From positions 124,001 through 188,000 of the forward strand of contig JAHLLH010000004.1 of the NCBI GenBank assembly GCA_020444265.1: 64,000 nt of DNA, given 5' to 3'. Position numbers and translations under genes: made by a program. Within the stretch, counting starts at the first letter, position 1, and the number at the start of each line of letters is the position of its first letter. The notes under the pieces are model-generated. The model had not been told where the DNA came from. It saw only the letters and a list, made by a program, of their open reading frames with translations, and searched no databases. Origin of the DNA: a bacterium (lineage in GTDB: Bacteria; Electryoneota; Electryoneia; Electryoneales; Electryoneaceae). Below are positions 35,460 to 44,664 of the stretch, piece by piece.

Positions 35460-36473
35460 ATGAAGACTCTGTCCGCTGAACCACCCCGGCCGCTGCCGGG
35501 GAATGACGATTTCCTCGGAAACGCTCTGCACCACCTCCGTATGCAGACGGCACTCTACTGTCGGTCAGAATTGACCGCACCCTGGTCGATTGACATGCCT
35601 GTGATGGAAAACATTCTGATGATTCATGTTGTCTTATCCGGTCAGTTCTGGCTCGAAATGGAGGGGGTGGAACCACAGCTAATTCGGGCAGGACAGCTTG
35701 CGCTAGTCGCCCATGGAGATGGACACCGGCTGAGTAGCGAGACTGGATTGCAAAGCAGAGAATTTTTCTCCCTACCCGTTGAGAAGGTGAACGAGAGTTA
35801 TGAGATTTTACGACATGGAGGAGGGGGAGAGGAGACACATTTAGTCTGCGGTGTGGCTTCCTTCGGTGACCTGATCGCGAAGCAGTTTTTCTCTGCACTG
35901 CCTCCATTCATCCACTTGGATACCACGGATTCTCCGCAGGGTGCCTGGATGCAAAGTACGATGAACCAGATGGCCTACGAAGCTGGCGCCATGCGTCCGG
36001 GTGGGGAAACCATGGTCACCCTGCTTGCTGACCTGCTAGTTATCCAGGCGATACGCTCCTGGCTGAATTCTCCCACGCACCAGACAACTGGATGGCTCGC
36101 CGCAATGCATGATCCTGCCATCGGTCGTGCGCTGGAACTGATTCACACGAACCCCGGCCATCCGTGGACGGTATCTGAACTGGCAGTAGAAGCTGGCAAA
36201 TCGCGGTCGGGATTTGCCGCTCGTTTTTCGGAGCTGTTGCGTATGACACCGTTTGAGTACATCAATGAATGGCGAATGGGAATCGCGACCAATCTACTGA
36301 AAGAAGATCACCTTTCCCTCCACGACATCGCCGAACGATGCGGCTACACCTCCGAAGCCGCCTTCTCACGTGCCTACAAACGGCAAACCGGCAGCACACC
36401 AAGGCAAGTCACACGCAACAAGCACTACGTTCACTCTCTCGCTGAGGCTATTCCGGAGGAACACTCATCCTGA
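35460..36473 (+). CDS. AraC-family transcriptional regulator with cupin sensor domain
   Basis: 337 residues from the ATG after AAAAGGAGGG. N-terminal cupin_6-type domain ('PWSIDMPVMENILMIHVVLSG', 'IRAGQLALVAHGDGH') and C-terminal double helix-turn-helix ('WTVSELAVEAGKSRSGFAARF', 'LHDIAERCGYTSEAAFSRAYKR'). Members of this subfamily often sit divergently next to a reductase or oxidase they activate; here the neighbour is the Tat flavodoxin, with a 168-bp shared promoter region. Confidence 0.85.
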   Translation: MKTLSAEPPRPLPGNDDFLGNALHHLRMQTALYCRSELTAPWSIDMPVMENILMIHVVLSGQFWLEMEGVEPQLIRAGQLALVAHGDGHRLSSETGLQSREFFSLPVEKVNESYEILRHGGGGEETHLVCGVASFGDLIAKQFFSALPPFIHLDTTDSPQGAWMQSTMNQMAYEAGAMRPGGETMVTLLADLLVIQAIRSWLNSPTHQTTGWLAAMHDPAIGRALELIHTNPGHPWTVSELAVEAGKSRSGFAARFSELLRMTPFEYINEWRMGIATNLLKEDHLSLHDIAERCGYTSEAAFSRAYKRQTGSTPRQVTRNKHYVHSLAEAIPEEHSS

Positions 36474-36514
36474 AGTATGGGGGATCTCCCTAAGTATCAC
36501 CAGCAGGGGGAAGA

Positions 36515-36862
36515 TCACAAAGAGTGATCCCGCGAAGCAAATGGGGGACAGATGTCGATAAAACACGAGAGATTATTAGATGTCTGTCCCCTTTTTCCGT
36601 CCCCGATACGATCTGTGTGCGGGAATCCCTCGAGTCGCTCGTGCGCGATCTCGATCATCCGTGGCACGGGATCAATGCCAATACAGCGTGTGGCCGCTGA
36701 TAACGTTGCAGCGTGACGGATCGCTGCCCCTGTCCCGCACCCGATATCAACGACTGTTCCCTGCTTCGGGAGGGCTAGCGCATCCATTACAATTCGGTTC
36801 GTTTCGTACTCTCTATACTGCTTGGCATACCATTCCGCAGTCTCGTTCGTCCACTCAGACAT
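36515..36862 (-). pseudogene. Truncated second copy of the SAM methyltransferase
   Basis: 36604-36862 aligns without gaps to 34196-34454, covering codons 1-86 of the methyltransferase (MSEWTNETAEWYAKQYREYE.., intact motif I). Then the similarity stops after 'HTDRI' and the frame runs into unrelated sequence. The catalytic half is missing, so it should be non-functional. Direct orientation with the full copy. Confidence 0.82.
36543..36592 (+). terminator. GGGGACAGA...TCTGTCCCC hairpin
   Basis: Inverted arms GGGGACAGA and TCTGTCCCC followed by TTTTT. It may end the araC transcript; related GGGGTC(A/T)GA/C motifs occur near 44643 and 45176. Confidence 0.45.
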
Positions 36863-36863
36863 C

Positions 36864-37219
36864 GTACTTGTACCTCGTTGCGGGGAGCTAGGGAACAACA
36901 TCGTCCATTGCGCTCCGTTACGAACGTATAGAGCGGGCCACGATGGGGTAAAATCATTTTAGTTTGCAGGAGGGTTGTGGCTTTTGTTACAAGGGGCTTT
37001 TCTGCCTCAAGCCATGCTTCCTTAATCGAAGTGCTGGATCAGGAAGACACCTCTTTTCTACTCGAGATAACAAACCTATGGCTTGGTTGGACAGGCGAAC
37101 GAGACAACTTGCCCAGCCAAGCATAAGGGATACCTCCGTCACGATTTGCATACTAAACGGACCGAGACTATATTCTTGGAGACAAGTCTGTAGCGCAAAC
37201 AAGTCTGAGGGGGCACAAG
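36864..37219. other. Intergenic, no gene seen
   Basis: About 355 bases before the membrane protein at 37220; no supported gene, repeat or RNA. Confidence 0.35.
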
Positions 37220-37885
37220 ATGAGTGATGTAGATCTGGACAAAGTGAGGCGCAGGGCGCTCACAGCACATATGTATGATGGACTATTCGAACTCTATATC
37301 GGGTTTGCGCTCTTCTTCATAGGCCTTACAGAGGTGCTGGGTCACTACACAGAGAGCGAAGGGTACCAGACCTATTACACGCCGGTCCTGGTTGTCTTCC
37401 CGCTTTTTCTGCTGTTTATCGCCAAACGGAAAATTACACGACCTCGCATAGGCTATGTCGATTTCAAAAACTCACGACACACAATAAGCTGGTCCAAGAT
37501 GGTGCTCGTTTGGGTAGGGATCATTGCACTCGTCGCTCTGGTCTATCTGATTCAACATCTCCGTGGGCTTACACCTGCTGAAGTTGGATTCAAAGTGGCA
37601 CTCAAGCAGCATGTTGGCCTCTACACAGCGATTTTTATTTCCGCGATCCTCAGTACCATGGCAGTAATGGGCGAACTCCCTCGATGGCACCTTGGTTCGC
37701 TGCTGTTCCTGGTTGTCTTCGGTATCCTCTATGCCTTCGATCTTTTTCCCGGCATAGGATTTGTTGTCTGCGGCATTGTCCTTCTGCTGGTGGGAGGCAT
37801 GAGTTTACGGGCCTTCATTCGCAACAATCCGGTACTGCCGCCTGACGCTTTTGCAGAGGAAGAGGCTCATGAACGAACCGAATAA
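37220..37885 (+). CDS. Multi-pass membrane protein paired with a wHTH regulator
   Basis: 221 residues. About five or six helices, with a soluble N-terminus 'MSDVDLDKVRRRALTAHMYDG' and an acidic tail. No known domain. The regulator gene starts inside its last codons (17-nt overlap), a common arrangement for a small membrane protein whose synthesis is tied to its regulator. Confidence 0.72.
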   Translation: MSDVDLDKVRRRALTAHMYDGLFELYIGFALFFIGLTEVLGHYTESEGYQTYYTPVLVVFPLFLLFIAKRKITRPRIGYVDFKNSRHTISWSKMVLVWVGIIALVALVYLIQHLRGLTPAEVGFKVALKQHVGLYTAIFISAILSTMAVMGELPRWHLGSLLFLVVFGILYAFDLFPGIGFVVCGIVLLLVGGMSLRAFIRNNPVLPPDAFAEEEAHERTE

Positions 37886-38174
37886 AAAAGCAGGAATCGA
37901 ATTGGACGAGATGGTCCACGCTCCCGCGCGACTGCTCATTTTAACGATTCTTTCCGTGACCGGGTCGGTGGATTTCACGTTCCTGCAGAAGCAATCACAG
38001 TTGACCAGGGGAAATCTCTCCTCTCATCTGCGAAAACTTGAGGATGCGGGCTATGTAAAGGTGACCAAGGAATTCGTAGAAAGAATCCCACGCACCCTGA
38101 TCCGAATCTCTGACACAGGGTTCGAGGCTTACAACCAGTATCGCGAGGACATGAAACGCCTTTTGGATGATTAA
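37869..38174 (+). CDS. Winged-helix transcriptional regulator (HTH_27/ArsR-like)
   Basis: 101 residues from the ATG after GAGGAAGAGG. Winged-helix core: 'HAPARLLILTILSV....DFTFLQKQSQLTRGNLSSHLRKLEDAGYVKVTKEF', the DNA-binding domain seen in small MarR/ArsR-like one-domain regulators without metal-site cysteines. Probably an autoregulator of the gene pair. Confidence 0.82.
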   Translation: MNEPNKKAGIELDEMVHAPARLLILTILSVTGSVDFTFLQKQSQLTRGNLSSHLRKLEDAGYVKVTKEFVERIPRTLIRISDTGFEAYNQYREDMKRLLDD

Positions 38175-38339
38175 TCTACTCGATTTTGTCCGATAGGTTG
38201 GATCATCCACACCGCACTTACCTGTTGAGATGGTGGTAGAGTGAGCAAGACTCATTTTGCCCGATTCCACGGAGTCTTACGTACCAGATTCGTGCCCATA
38301 CCTGGCCGATTTGATGTGGTCAATCGATGGTGCTTCATC

Positions 38340-38740
38340 TCATTTGCCTTGTACGGGACGCATGATGGCTAGTGTGAGTTCATCGGCGAAGGACTGGTTT
38401 AACGCTGGTTTAACGAGAGATGACTGACCAGCAGACGGTACCACATGGAACCGTAAAGCATATCGACACGGATATCCAGGTTTTGACCCGGGTCGATTTC
38501 GCATCGATCGAACGCATCCTGAAGGATATCGTCGGTCCTCGACAAGATTTCTTCTGAACCGCTTTTGAAACTCTTCCTCTTGTTGCGCCTGAGCCATTAA
38601 AATGCTGGGGTGCGCTCCTTTGAGGGCTTGATGCCGTATGGTATACGTTTTTGAGGGTAGAGGTGCATGAACCATGAGGATGGTAGCACCCGTGTTTTGC
38701 TGAAGCCGAAGCGAATCAGTTCTGTAGATAGGGGTGGCAA
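38340..38740 (-). pseudogene. Decayed TetR-family regulator (C-terminal domain)
   Basis: Three pieces in different frames read as one TetR C-terminal domain on the minus strand. They are 'SILMAQAQQEEEFQKRF', then 'DDILQDAFDRCEI' with 'MLYGSMWYRLLVSH', then 'SFADELTLAIMRPVQGK' and a stop. The last frameshift is an 11-bp tandem duplication (CTGGTTTAACG at 38394-38404 and 38405-38415). Removing one copy restores 'SLNQSFADE'. No DNA-binding domain is found upstream. Confidence 0.7.
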
Positions 38741-38974
38741 GCAAAGGGGGGCAACGCCCGTACGTCCATCTTAAACGAAGCTGACCTGGTATCTGGAGGG
38801 ACTTTTACATGGTAGCTGGACGCTACTCCTTAGCTCGATGTGTACTCGTTTGATACCCCTGGTTTAGGGTATGTCAAATAAAAACAAACTCAATTTCGCC
38901 TGACAGGTATGGCCCTTCTTTTGCATGAATCTTTCTATAAATCTTTGTAATAGCCCAACCTGGGAGTTTTGGCC

Positions 38975-41413
38975 ATGGTGAAGAATTACCTTCTCACCGC
39001 GCTCCGTGTACTCTTGCGTCGCCCCTTGCAAAGCGTCATCCATCTTATTGGTCTATCAACAGCAGTGGCGGCCTGCTTTCTGATCTTCAACTATCTCAGG
39101 CATGAATGGAGCTACGACCAGTTCCATGAGGCGAGCGACCGCAGCTTTCTTGTTTTGTTGAGGTTCACCCATGAAGGCGAAGAGAATATCAACTCGACGG
39201 TGAGTGCAAAGATGGTGGATGCGATCGGCGAGTCGCTTCCGATGTTTGAACGGTTTGTCCGCATCGCTGATGGTTGGGTTTCACCAGTCCGTGACGATCT
39301 GCCTTTCCCGGCTCAAGGCCTCTATGCAGATGCCGGCTTCTTCAAACTCTTCGATTTCCCCTTGCTTCGCGGGGAGGCTGGGGCGGTGCTCAACGATCCA
39401 ACAGGTGTTGTGATCAATCGCAGCATGGCCCAAAAAATCTTCGGCCGTGAGGATGTACTGGGGCTGGCTCTGCCGATCAACATACAGGGGGAACGGCACC
39501 AGTTTACTGTCAGCGGTGTCATGGAAGACCTGCCCGACAACACCTTTCTTCCTTCGATCGTGGGGAAGTGTGAAATCATCCTGCCCTTTTCAGTCCTGCG
39601 CAAGCAGATGGCCAGCATGGAAGAACAGAACGACTGGGGCATGACATTCTCCTATACACTTGCCGAAACACGCGAAGGAGTGGATCCCGTCGCTGCGGAA
39701 GCGGCCTTGCAAAACCTGGTCGAGCAAGTGGAAGATTACGGCCGGGAGTCGACAGAAGTCCATTCCTACGAGCTGCAGCCGATCACCAAACGCTACCTGG
39801 CGCTGCACAACCCACGAAATCATCCGACATCGACAACGCCTACCGGATCCTTCGTCCTCATCGGCATCGGCCTGGTCATTGCGCTAATCGCCTGCATCAA
39901 CTTCACAACCCTGACCATCGGTGGCTCCTTTGGGCGGGCGCGAGAGGTGGGCGTACGCAAAGTCATGGGCGCGAACAGCAGGCAGGTGGGTACCCTCTTC
40001 TGGGTTGAAATCGGTATGCTGTCAGCGCTTTCTGCTTTGTTCGGGATAGGTCTTGCCCTGCTCGCCAATCCTCTCTTCAACGAGATCGTTCAGAGCAACA
40101 TCGCATTACGTTTCGATGGGATAAGCCTGCTCGCGCTGGGAGTGTTGTGGGCATTGTTGCTCCTGGTATCAGGGATCTACCCCACACAGGTCCTCTCGCG
40201 CTTTGAGACGATCAACGCCATGCGTGGTTCGGTGCAGGTGGGAGGGCGCGGCTATCTCAGGCGCAGCCTCGTTTTTTTCCAGCTTTTCACCTCTGTCGCC
40301 CTGATCTCTGTGACCTTGCTGATGCGTGAACAGCTCTCGCATATGCTCAACCTTGACCTCGGTTACAAAGGTGATCAAATCCTGAGAATTAACGCATTTA
40401 ATCGAGATTACAGCGGTAAGCAGGCGGTCGAACGCCTGGCGGTCAAGCTGGCTGGCGAGCCATCTGTTCTGGCGGTTGCGGGTTCAGCCAACAGTCCGGG
40501 GAGTGGTTTGATCTGGTTCTCTTGGGACGATGATGGGGTGACTCACGAAGACTTTCGCGCCAACACCGTCAATGGGGACTTTGTCGATGTGATGGGCCTC
40601 GAAATCGTTCAGGGCAGGGATTATTCAGAGGAGATCCCTTCCGACGCTGACCGTGCCATCCTGGTGAATGAAACTCTGGTCGATCATTTTGGGTGGGCTA
40701 ACCCGATCGGGCAGCGCTTGCCAGGTAAGTTCCGTGACCACGAAGTGATCGGTGTGGTGAAGGATTACCATTTCGAACCTCTTACCGAAGAAATCCACCC
40801 GTTGGTAATCGCACAGAATGTTCAGATTGTTTTCTCGGTGCCCCTGCAATGTGGCTGGCAAAACTACGTTACCGTTCAAGAGGCATTAGTAAAACTGCGG
40901 AGCGAGGATCTCGCCTCCGGGGTAAATCGGGTGAAAGAAGCCTGGCTGGAAGTAGCACCTGACTTCGGCTTCGATTCGATCTTCCTCGATGAAGAGGTCC
41001 AGAAATTCTACGAAGAGCAACGCCGCTGGGACCGTACCATCACCATGGCATCGATCCTGGCGATGCTGATCGCCACCCTCGGTCTACTCGGTATCGCTAA
41101 TTTACAGGTTGCCCAGCGAACTCGTGAGATTGGCATTCGTAAGGCCCTTGGCGCAGGTGAAGGCTCGCTGGTGCTGTTGCTGTCGCACGAGGTGATCTGG
41201 TTAGTGATCTGCGCCTCTCTGCTGGCGGCACCGTTGGCCTGGTGGATTGGGACGCTTTGGCTGGATCAATTTGCCTACCGTATCAGCATCAGTCCTTTGC
41301 CGATGCTGCTTTCGATGCTCCTCGCCCTGACCGTTGCCCTCTTCACTGCTGGGCTTCTCGCCTGGCGTGCCTCACGGATGAACCCGGTGAAGACGCTTCG
41401 TGCAGAACGCTAA
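38975..41413 (+). CDS. ABC transporter permease, MacB/FtsX type
   Basis: 812 residues from the ATG 8 nt after GGGAG. N-terminal helix, a large periplasmic MacB_PCD domain, then three helices of an FtsX domain (about residues 285-420). A second PCD-FtsX unit follows ('LGLLGIANLQVAQRTREIGIRKALGAG' near the end). Such duplicated FtsX proteins extrude peptides or antibiotics, or act in lipoprotein handling with a MacB-like ATPase. No ATPase or fusion-protein gene is adjacent. Confidence 0.85.
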   Translation: MVKNYLLTALRVLLRRPLQSVIHLIGLSTAVAACFLIFNYLRHEWSYDQFHEASDRSFLVLLRFTHEGEENINSTVSAKMVDAIGESLPMFERFVRIADGWVSPVRDDLPFPAQGLYADAGFFKLFDFPLLRGEAGAVLNDPTGVVINRSMAQKIFGREDVLGLALPINIQGERHQFTVSGVMEDLPDNTFLPSIVGKCEIILPFSVLRKQMASMEEQNDWGMTFSYTLAETREGVDPVAAEAALQNLVEQVEDYGRESTEVHSYELQPITKRYLALHNPRNHPTSTTPTGSFVLIGIGLVIALIACINFTTLTIGGSFGRAREVGVRKVMGANSRQVGTLFWVEIGMLSALSALFGIGLALLANPLFNEIVQSNIALRFDGISLLALGVLWALLLLVSGIYPTQVLSRFETINAMRGSVQVGGRGYLRRSLVFFQLFTSVALISVTLLMREQLSHMLNLDLGYKGDQILRINAFNRDYSGKQAVERLAVKLAGEPSVLAVAGSANSPGSGLIWFSWDDDGVTHEDFRANTVNGDFVDVMGLEIVQGRDYSEEIPSDADRAILVNETLVDHFGWANPIGQRLPGKFRDHEVIGVVKDYHFEPLTEEIHPLVIAQNVQIVFSVPLQCGWQNYVTVQEALVKLRSEDLASGVNRVKEAWLEVAPDFGFDSIFLDEEVQKFYEEQRRWDRTITMASILAMLIATLGLLGIANLQVAQRTREIGIRKALGAGEGSLVLLLSHEVIWLVICASLLAAPLAWWIGTLWLDQFAYRISISPLPMLLSMLLALTVALFTAGLLAWRASRMNPVKTLRAER

Positions 41414-41435
41414 CTGCATCGTTTTGTGTATAAAA

Positions 41436-41459
41436 GAAGCCCCGGATCTCCGGGGCTTC
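41436..41459. terminator. Bidirectional terminator hairpin
   Basis: GAAGCCCCGGA / TCCGGGGCTTC; on the minus strand it is followed by TTTTATAC, so it ends the small minus-strand gene at 41565 and perhaps also the permease. Confidence 0.7.
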
Positions 41460-41564
41460 ACATCTCTCCGGACAGGTATCTCCCGTCCGGGCTGCTGCCC
41501 ACCTCCCGTGCCCGTTGGCGGACACGCAGAACTCGGGGGTTGGGCGCACTTCTGTCGTTGCAGG

Positions 41565-41777
41565 TTACTCGGTGTCGGCGGCCGCTGCAGCCATCACGAC
41601 TGCGTTCTTGCTGATCTCGACGCTGTCCGTGGGGTTCAGTCCACTGGACGCGTTCTGTGCCACCGAAGCCGCCTGCTTGCCAGCAATTGCTGCGCCGCCA
41701 GCGTGGACCTGTCCGCGAAGGGCTGCTGCGAACATCTCCTGCTTCACGAGTTCCTGGTTAATTCCGACGCCATCCAT
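41565..41777 (-). CDS. Small alanine-rich protein, unknown
   Basis: 70 residues starting MDGVGINQELVKQEMFAAAL, with GGAGG placed 6-7 nt upstream (a tandem ATG 3 nt earlier is possible). A longer upstream frame lacks this site. No signal peptide. Contains 'AGGAAIAGKQAASVA' and a tail 'SVEISKNAVVMAAAAADTE'. A terminator lies 105 bases downstream, making a tidy single-gene unit. No domain recognised. Confidence 0.55.
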   Translation of the reverse strand: MDGVGINQELVKQEMFAAALRGQVHAGGAAIAGKQAASVAQNASSGLNPTDSVEISKNAVVMAAAAADTE

Positions 41778-42164
41778 CATGACCTCCTTGTACTGCTTAT
41801 GTGATACGTTCTCCAAGTGCCGAACGTGATCTGGGCTCCTTCTACTCTTCTCATCGGCAGGGGATGGCAGGACTTTAGCTTTTGTGGGCAAAAATGGCGG
41901 GAAATGATCACGAATCGCCGAAAACTCTCTGCGACTACTCGAAGTTCTGGACGTGAACCAGAATGCGGTTGATGGTGAGGACAACGTGAAACAACAGGCA
42001 TGATTCATTCTTTACAACAACTTACAAACAGTCCCACTTCTTCCATGTGCTGCAAAACCTCAAGCTCGCCACGTATCCTTCCCACTCCACACCAACAGCG
42101 TTATTCTCACTCCTGGAGCGCCGGTTTTTCAGGATGCAAATGGTAAAACGCTGGACTGCTTCGC
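41778..42164. other. Intergenic, nothing supported
   Basis: Upstream region of the small alanine-rich gene, then about 300 bases with no gene, RNA or repeat that I can support. Confidence 0.35.
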
Positions 42165-42460
42165 CTGATCCGCGGTTTCATTGATCGCGCCGATTGGCAA
42201 GATTTGGTTTTACACTGGACGATAGTCGAGGGAGTGGACTACGACAGTGCTCGCAGGTCACGCAAATCGGCAAGAGAGCCACGCTGAGGCCTCGCGTCCT
42301 CCATTCGCACGATTCCCAAGGCGAAAATGCAGGCGATTTCCCGCAAACGATTGTCCGGTATCCTCAGGTTCGGGTTCTGCTTCATCAAGTCCTCCTAGAC
42401 GTCTTACACATCCGTCTAAGAGATACATACCGGGAGGGTGTTGATGAAGACCCAGGTTGG
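42165..42460. repeat. Recombinase-associated-type repeat, copy 1
   Basis: Begins CTGATCCGCGGT and ends just after GTCTAAGAGATACATAC (about 42414-42430). Contains the conserved minus-strand small ORF. Its sequence runs parallel to 45253-45500 and, more weakly, 43221-43400. Confidence 0.6.
42239..42385 (-). CDS. Tiny ORF of the repeat family, copy 1
   Basis: 48 codons, MKQNPNLRIPDNRLREIACI followed by FALGIVRM, with AGGAGGACTTG before the ATG. The first 28 residues match the copy at 45246-45425; the tails differ. The reading frame and ribosome-binding site are preserved while the MTPEER segment is lost, so it is partly decayed. Confidence 0.4.
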   Translation of the reverse strand: MKQNPNLRIPDNRLREIACIFALGIVRMEDARPQRGSLADLRDLRALS

Positions 42461-42494
42461 AGGAATGCTTCCTTCAAACAGGGTCAATCTCCCT

Positions 42495-42929
42495 TCATAC
42501 CCCCTGTTCTTCCGGGACAGCACCTCGAGGACGTATGCCCCAGAGGGACATCCCAACAGCGATGAAGGATGCGACAGCGACCGATCCGAGCATCAGAGCC
42601 ATCATTAATTCCGCGCCCGGGGCTCCCTCCGCACCACTCGCGGCGACTGGGGTGACCTTTCCAGCACCGAAAAGTGCACCAACCAAGACACCAAGCCAGT
42701 TGATATAGCTGGAGTAAAGCCAGCACCAGTACATCACACGCTTTTGTTTATCCGAGAGGTCAAAGTGGTTCCAGATCGAACCGATGGCGATCAGCAGAAC
42801 ACCACTCAGCAGACCGATGGTATGAGCTGAAAGGCCGAGACGGGGAATTTTCATCTGGGGGATGAATAAGCCGAAGAGAAGCGCTACCAGAAAGAGGATG
42901 AAACCATGACGGATGAATTTTCTTTGCAT
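42495..42929 (-). CDS. Hydroxylaminobenzene-mutase-like (HAB) membrane protein
   Basis: 144 residues from the ATG with GGAG 7 nt upstream. Four hydrophobic helices with 'PRLGLSAHTIGLLSGVLLIAIGSIW', 'NWLGVLVGALFGAGKVTPVAA' and 'ALMLGSVAVASFIAVGMSLWG'. This pattern recalls hydroxylaminobenzene mutase and its many relatives of unknown role. Membrane location is clear; the enzymatic label is a family resemblance recalled from memory. Confidence 0.6.
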   Translation of the reverse strand: MQRKFIRHGFILFLVALLFGLFIPQMKIPRLGLSAHTIGLLSGVLLIAIGSIWNHFDLSDKQKRVMYWCWLYSSYINWLGVLVGALFGAGKVTPVAASGAEGAPGAELMMALMLGSVAVASFIAVGMSLWGIRPRGAVPEEQGV

Positions 42930-43220
42930 TGTGCACTCCATAAACTGTACCGAAGCTGACGTTTCTAAGAGATGGTTTCGTGCAATCACCCGTGCAATTG
43001 AGGTCGCAGGAAGATAGGACTCCCTAACTATTAATGCAATCGTGGTTTCGGGTCCAACCACGATCTGTTGTCTTCGGTCCAAAACATGTCATCCAGAAGT
43101 CTCTTATGACTTTCCACGAACAAGTGCTGGAGGTGAACGTCCTGTATCAGCCACGATCCGCGACCTTTGGCTTCATTGAACTTGGAGGTTTGGGGTGCAG
43201 GTTTGAATAGGACGCCGAGA

Positions 43221-43400
43221 AGGATGTCTGCTTTCTCCATTCGCATGAATCCCGCACAGGTTCATCCGGTGTCATCCTGTTCGGTTTCTTCTATCAAATT
43301 ACTACTCAGGGATCTTATGCTCGGTCTAAGAGATGCATCACGTAGGGAGATTGATTTGACGAAGGTTTGGGCGGATTCCTACTATAAACCGGGGTCCTTC
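43221..43400. repeat. Recombinase-associated-type repeat, degenerate copy 3
   Basis: Shares CGGTCTAAGAGATGCATCA and the 'ATGACACCGGA' and 'CGAATGGAG' minus-strand blocks with the other copies. The small ORF's start is lost (ATA in place of ATG) and the frame is shifted. Confidence 0.5.
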
Positions 43401-43433
43401 CCCGTTTATTCGTGGATGAACAATGGGTGTTGC

Positions 43434-43877
43434 ATGCGGAATGTTGAGAGTGAAAAACGTTCCCCGGTTGTCGTTGCCCTGTTGGTGTTGCTTGGCTTCC
43501 AGGCGTTGAGTGGAATCGGGGGTGGAGTGTACCTCGTTGCGGATCCCAGCGGAGCCGCGATCGGATTTCCCGAAGGTATGCTGGACGGTGCGGTATTCAA
43601 GGACTACCTGATCCCCGGATTGATTCTACTGCTGGTGCTGGGAGTGTTCCCCACGGTGGTTACACTTGCGGTGTGGAGACGGCAGGCATGGGCCTGGTTT
43701 GGCAGCGGAGCCACAGGAATTGCCCTGGTCATCTGGATTCTTGTCGAAATCCTCATTGTCGGCTATATGCCGGACCCCCCGCTCCAGGCGATCTACGGTC
43801 CTGTGGGCGCTCTTATCCTACTGCTGACACTTCACCGCTCCACAAGGATGTACCTGGGGCAGAGGGCGGAGGGATAG
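43434..43877 (+). CDS. Four-helix membrane protein, unknown function
   Basis: 147 residues from the ATG at 43434 (MRNVESEKRSPVVV); starts at 43416 or upstream are possible and no start has a strong ribosome-binding site. Helices at about residues 10-30, 48-70, 78-100 and 108-125. Immediately right of the degenerate repeat, so its 5' region may have been remodelled. No domain recognised. Confidence 0.58.
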   Translation: MRNVESEKRSPVVVALLVLLGFQALSGIGGGVYLVADPSGAAIGFPEGMLDGAVFKDYLIPGLILLLVLGVFPTVVTLAVWRRQAWAWFGSGATGIALVIWILVEILIVGYMPDPPLQAIYGPVGALILLLTLHRSTRMYLGQRAEG

Positions 43878-44024
43878 CGGGATCCCGGTGCATGGAAGCA
43901 AAGCTGAGTTTTCACGCTTCTATATTGTCCCGTCCTGAACCAGGTTGACACATTTATTGGGAAGTCTTTGCGCACGTACATGAGGCGAGACCCTGTAACC
44001 TGCGCAATAAACCGGGGGGCTTAC

Positions 44025-44579
44025 ATGCAAATCGATCATCGTAAAACGGGCGGGAAGTACTGGTGGATTATCATGCCGGTGGTACTGCTCTTTTCAGCCT
44101 GTGCACCAAGCACTCGATTGATTGAGCCGGTAGATCGTTTTGAGGTGAACCGCTATACGGGCAGGTGGTATGAAATCGCCCGTTATCCCCACCGTTTCGA
44201 GAAAGATTTGTCGAGGGTGACTGCAACCTACACGTTGAATGAGGACGGTTCGCTGGATGTAGTAAACCGTGGCTACAATGAGGTGAGTAAAGAGTGGAAA
44301 TCCGCTCGGGGAAAAGCCTATTTCAAGGAGGAGCCCACCCTCGGTTTGCTGAAGGTCTCCTTTTTCTGGCCGTTCTATGGCGAATACAAGGTCATTCGAC
44401 TGGACCGGAAAGACTATTCCTATGCTGTGATCACAAGCAGCACGTTCAAGTATCTATGGATTTTATCCAGGGAGCCTCAGTTGTCGCAGGAGGTGTTGGA
44501 CGGGTTGCTGAAGGAGGTTGAAGAATTGGGGTTTGACCGTTCACGGATCATCATGGTCGACCAGTCATCCCCCGAATGA
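44025..44579 (+). CDS. blc: Lipocalin family lipoprotein (Blc type)
   Basis: 184 residues from the ATG after GGGGGG. Signal peptide with lipobox LLFSAC, then the lipocalin signature 'YTGRWYEIARYPHRFEKDL' and 'YGEYKVIRLDRKDYSYAVI' with 'YLWILSREP'. An outer-membrane lipocalin that would bind fatty acids or lysophospholipids in the envelope. The end 'VEELGFDRSRI' is also typical of Blc. Confidence 0.9.
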   Translation: MQIDHRKTGGKYWWIIMPVVLLFSACAPSTRLIEPVDRFEVNRYTGRWYEIARYPHRFEKDLSRVTATYTLNEDGSLDVVNRGYNEVSKEWKSARGKAYFKEEPTLGLLKVSFFWPFYGEYKVIRLDRKDYSYAVITSSTFKYLWILSREPQLSQEVLDGLLKEVEELGFDRSRIIMVDQSSPE

Positions 44580-44664
44580 GGTCGGATCCTCCCTGAACAG
44601 GAACCGAGTCCTTTTTGCCTGAAGATCAGATGATGGTAAATGGGGTCAGACTCTAGTTATCCCC

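Noticed and set aside
36964-37227. 87-codon plus-strand frame before the membrane protein at 37220
   Set aside because: Cysteine- and arginine-rich with no site or similarity; looks random.
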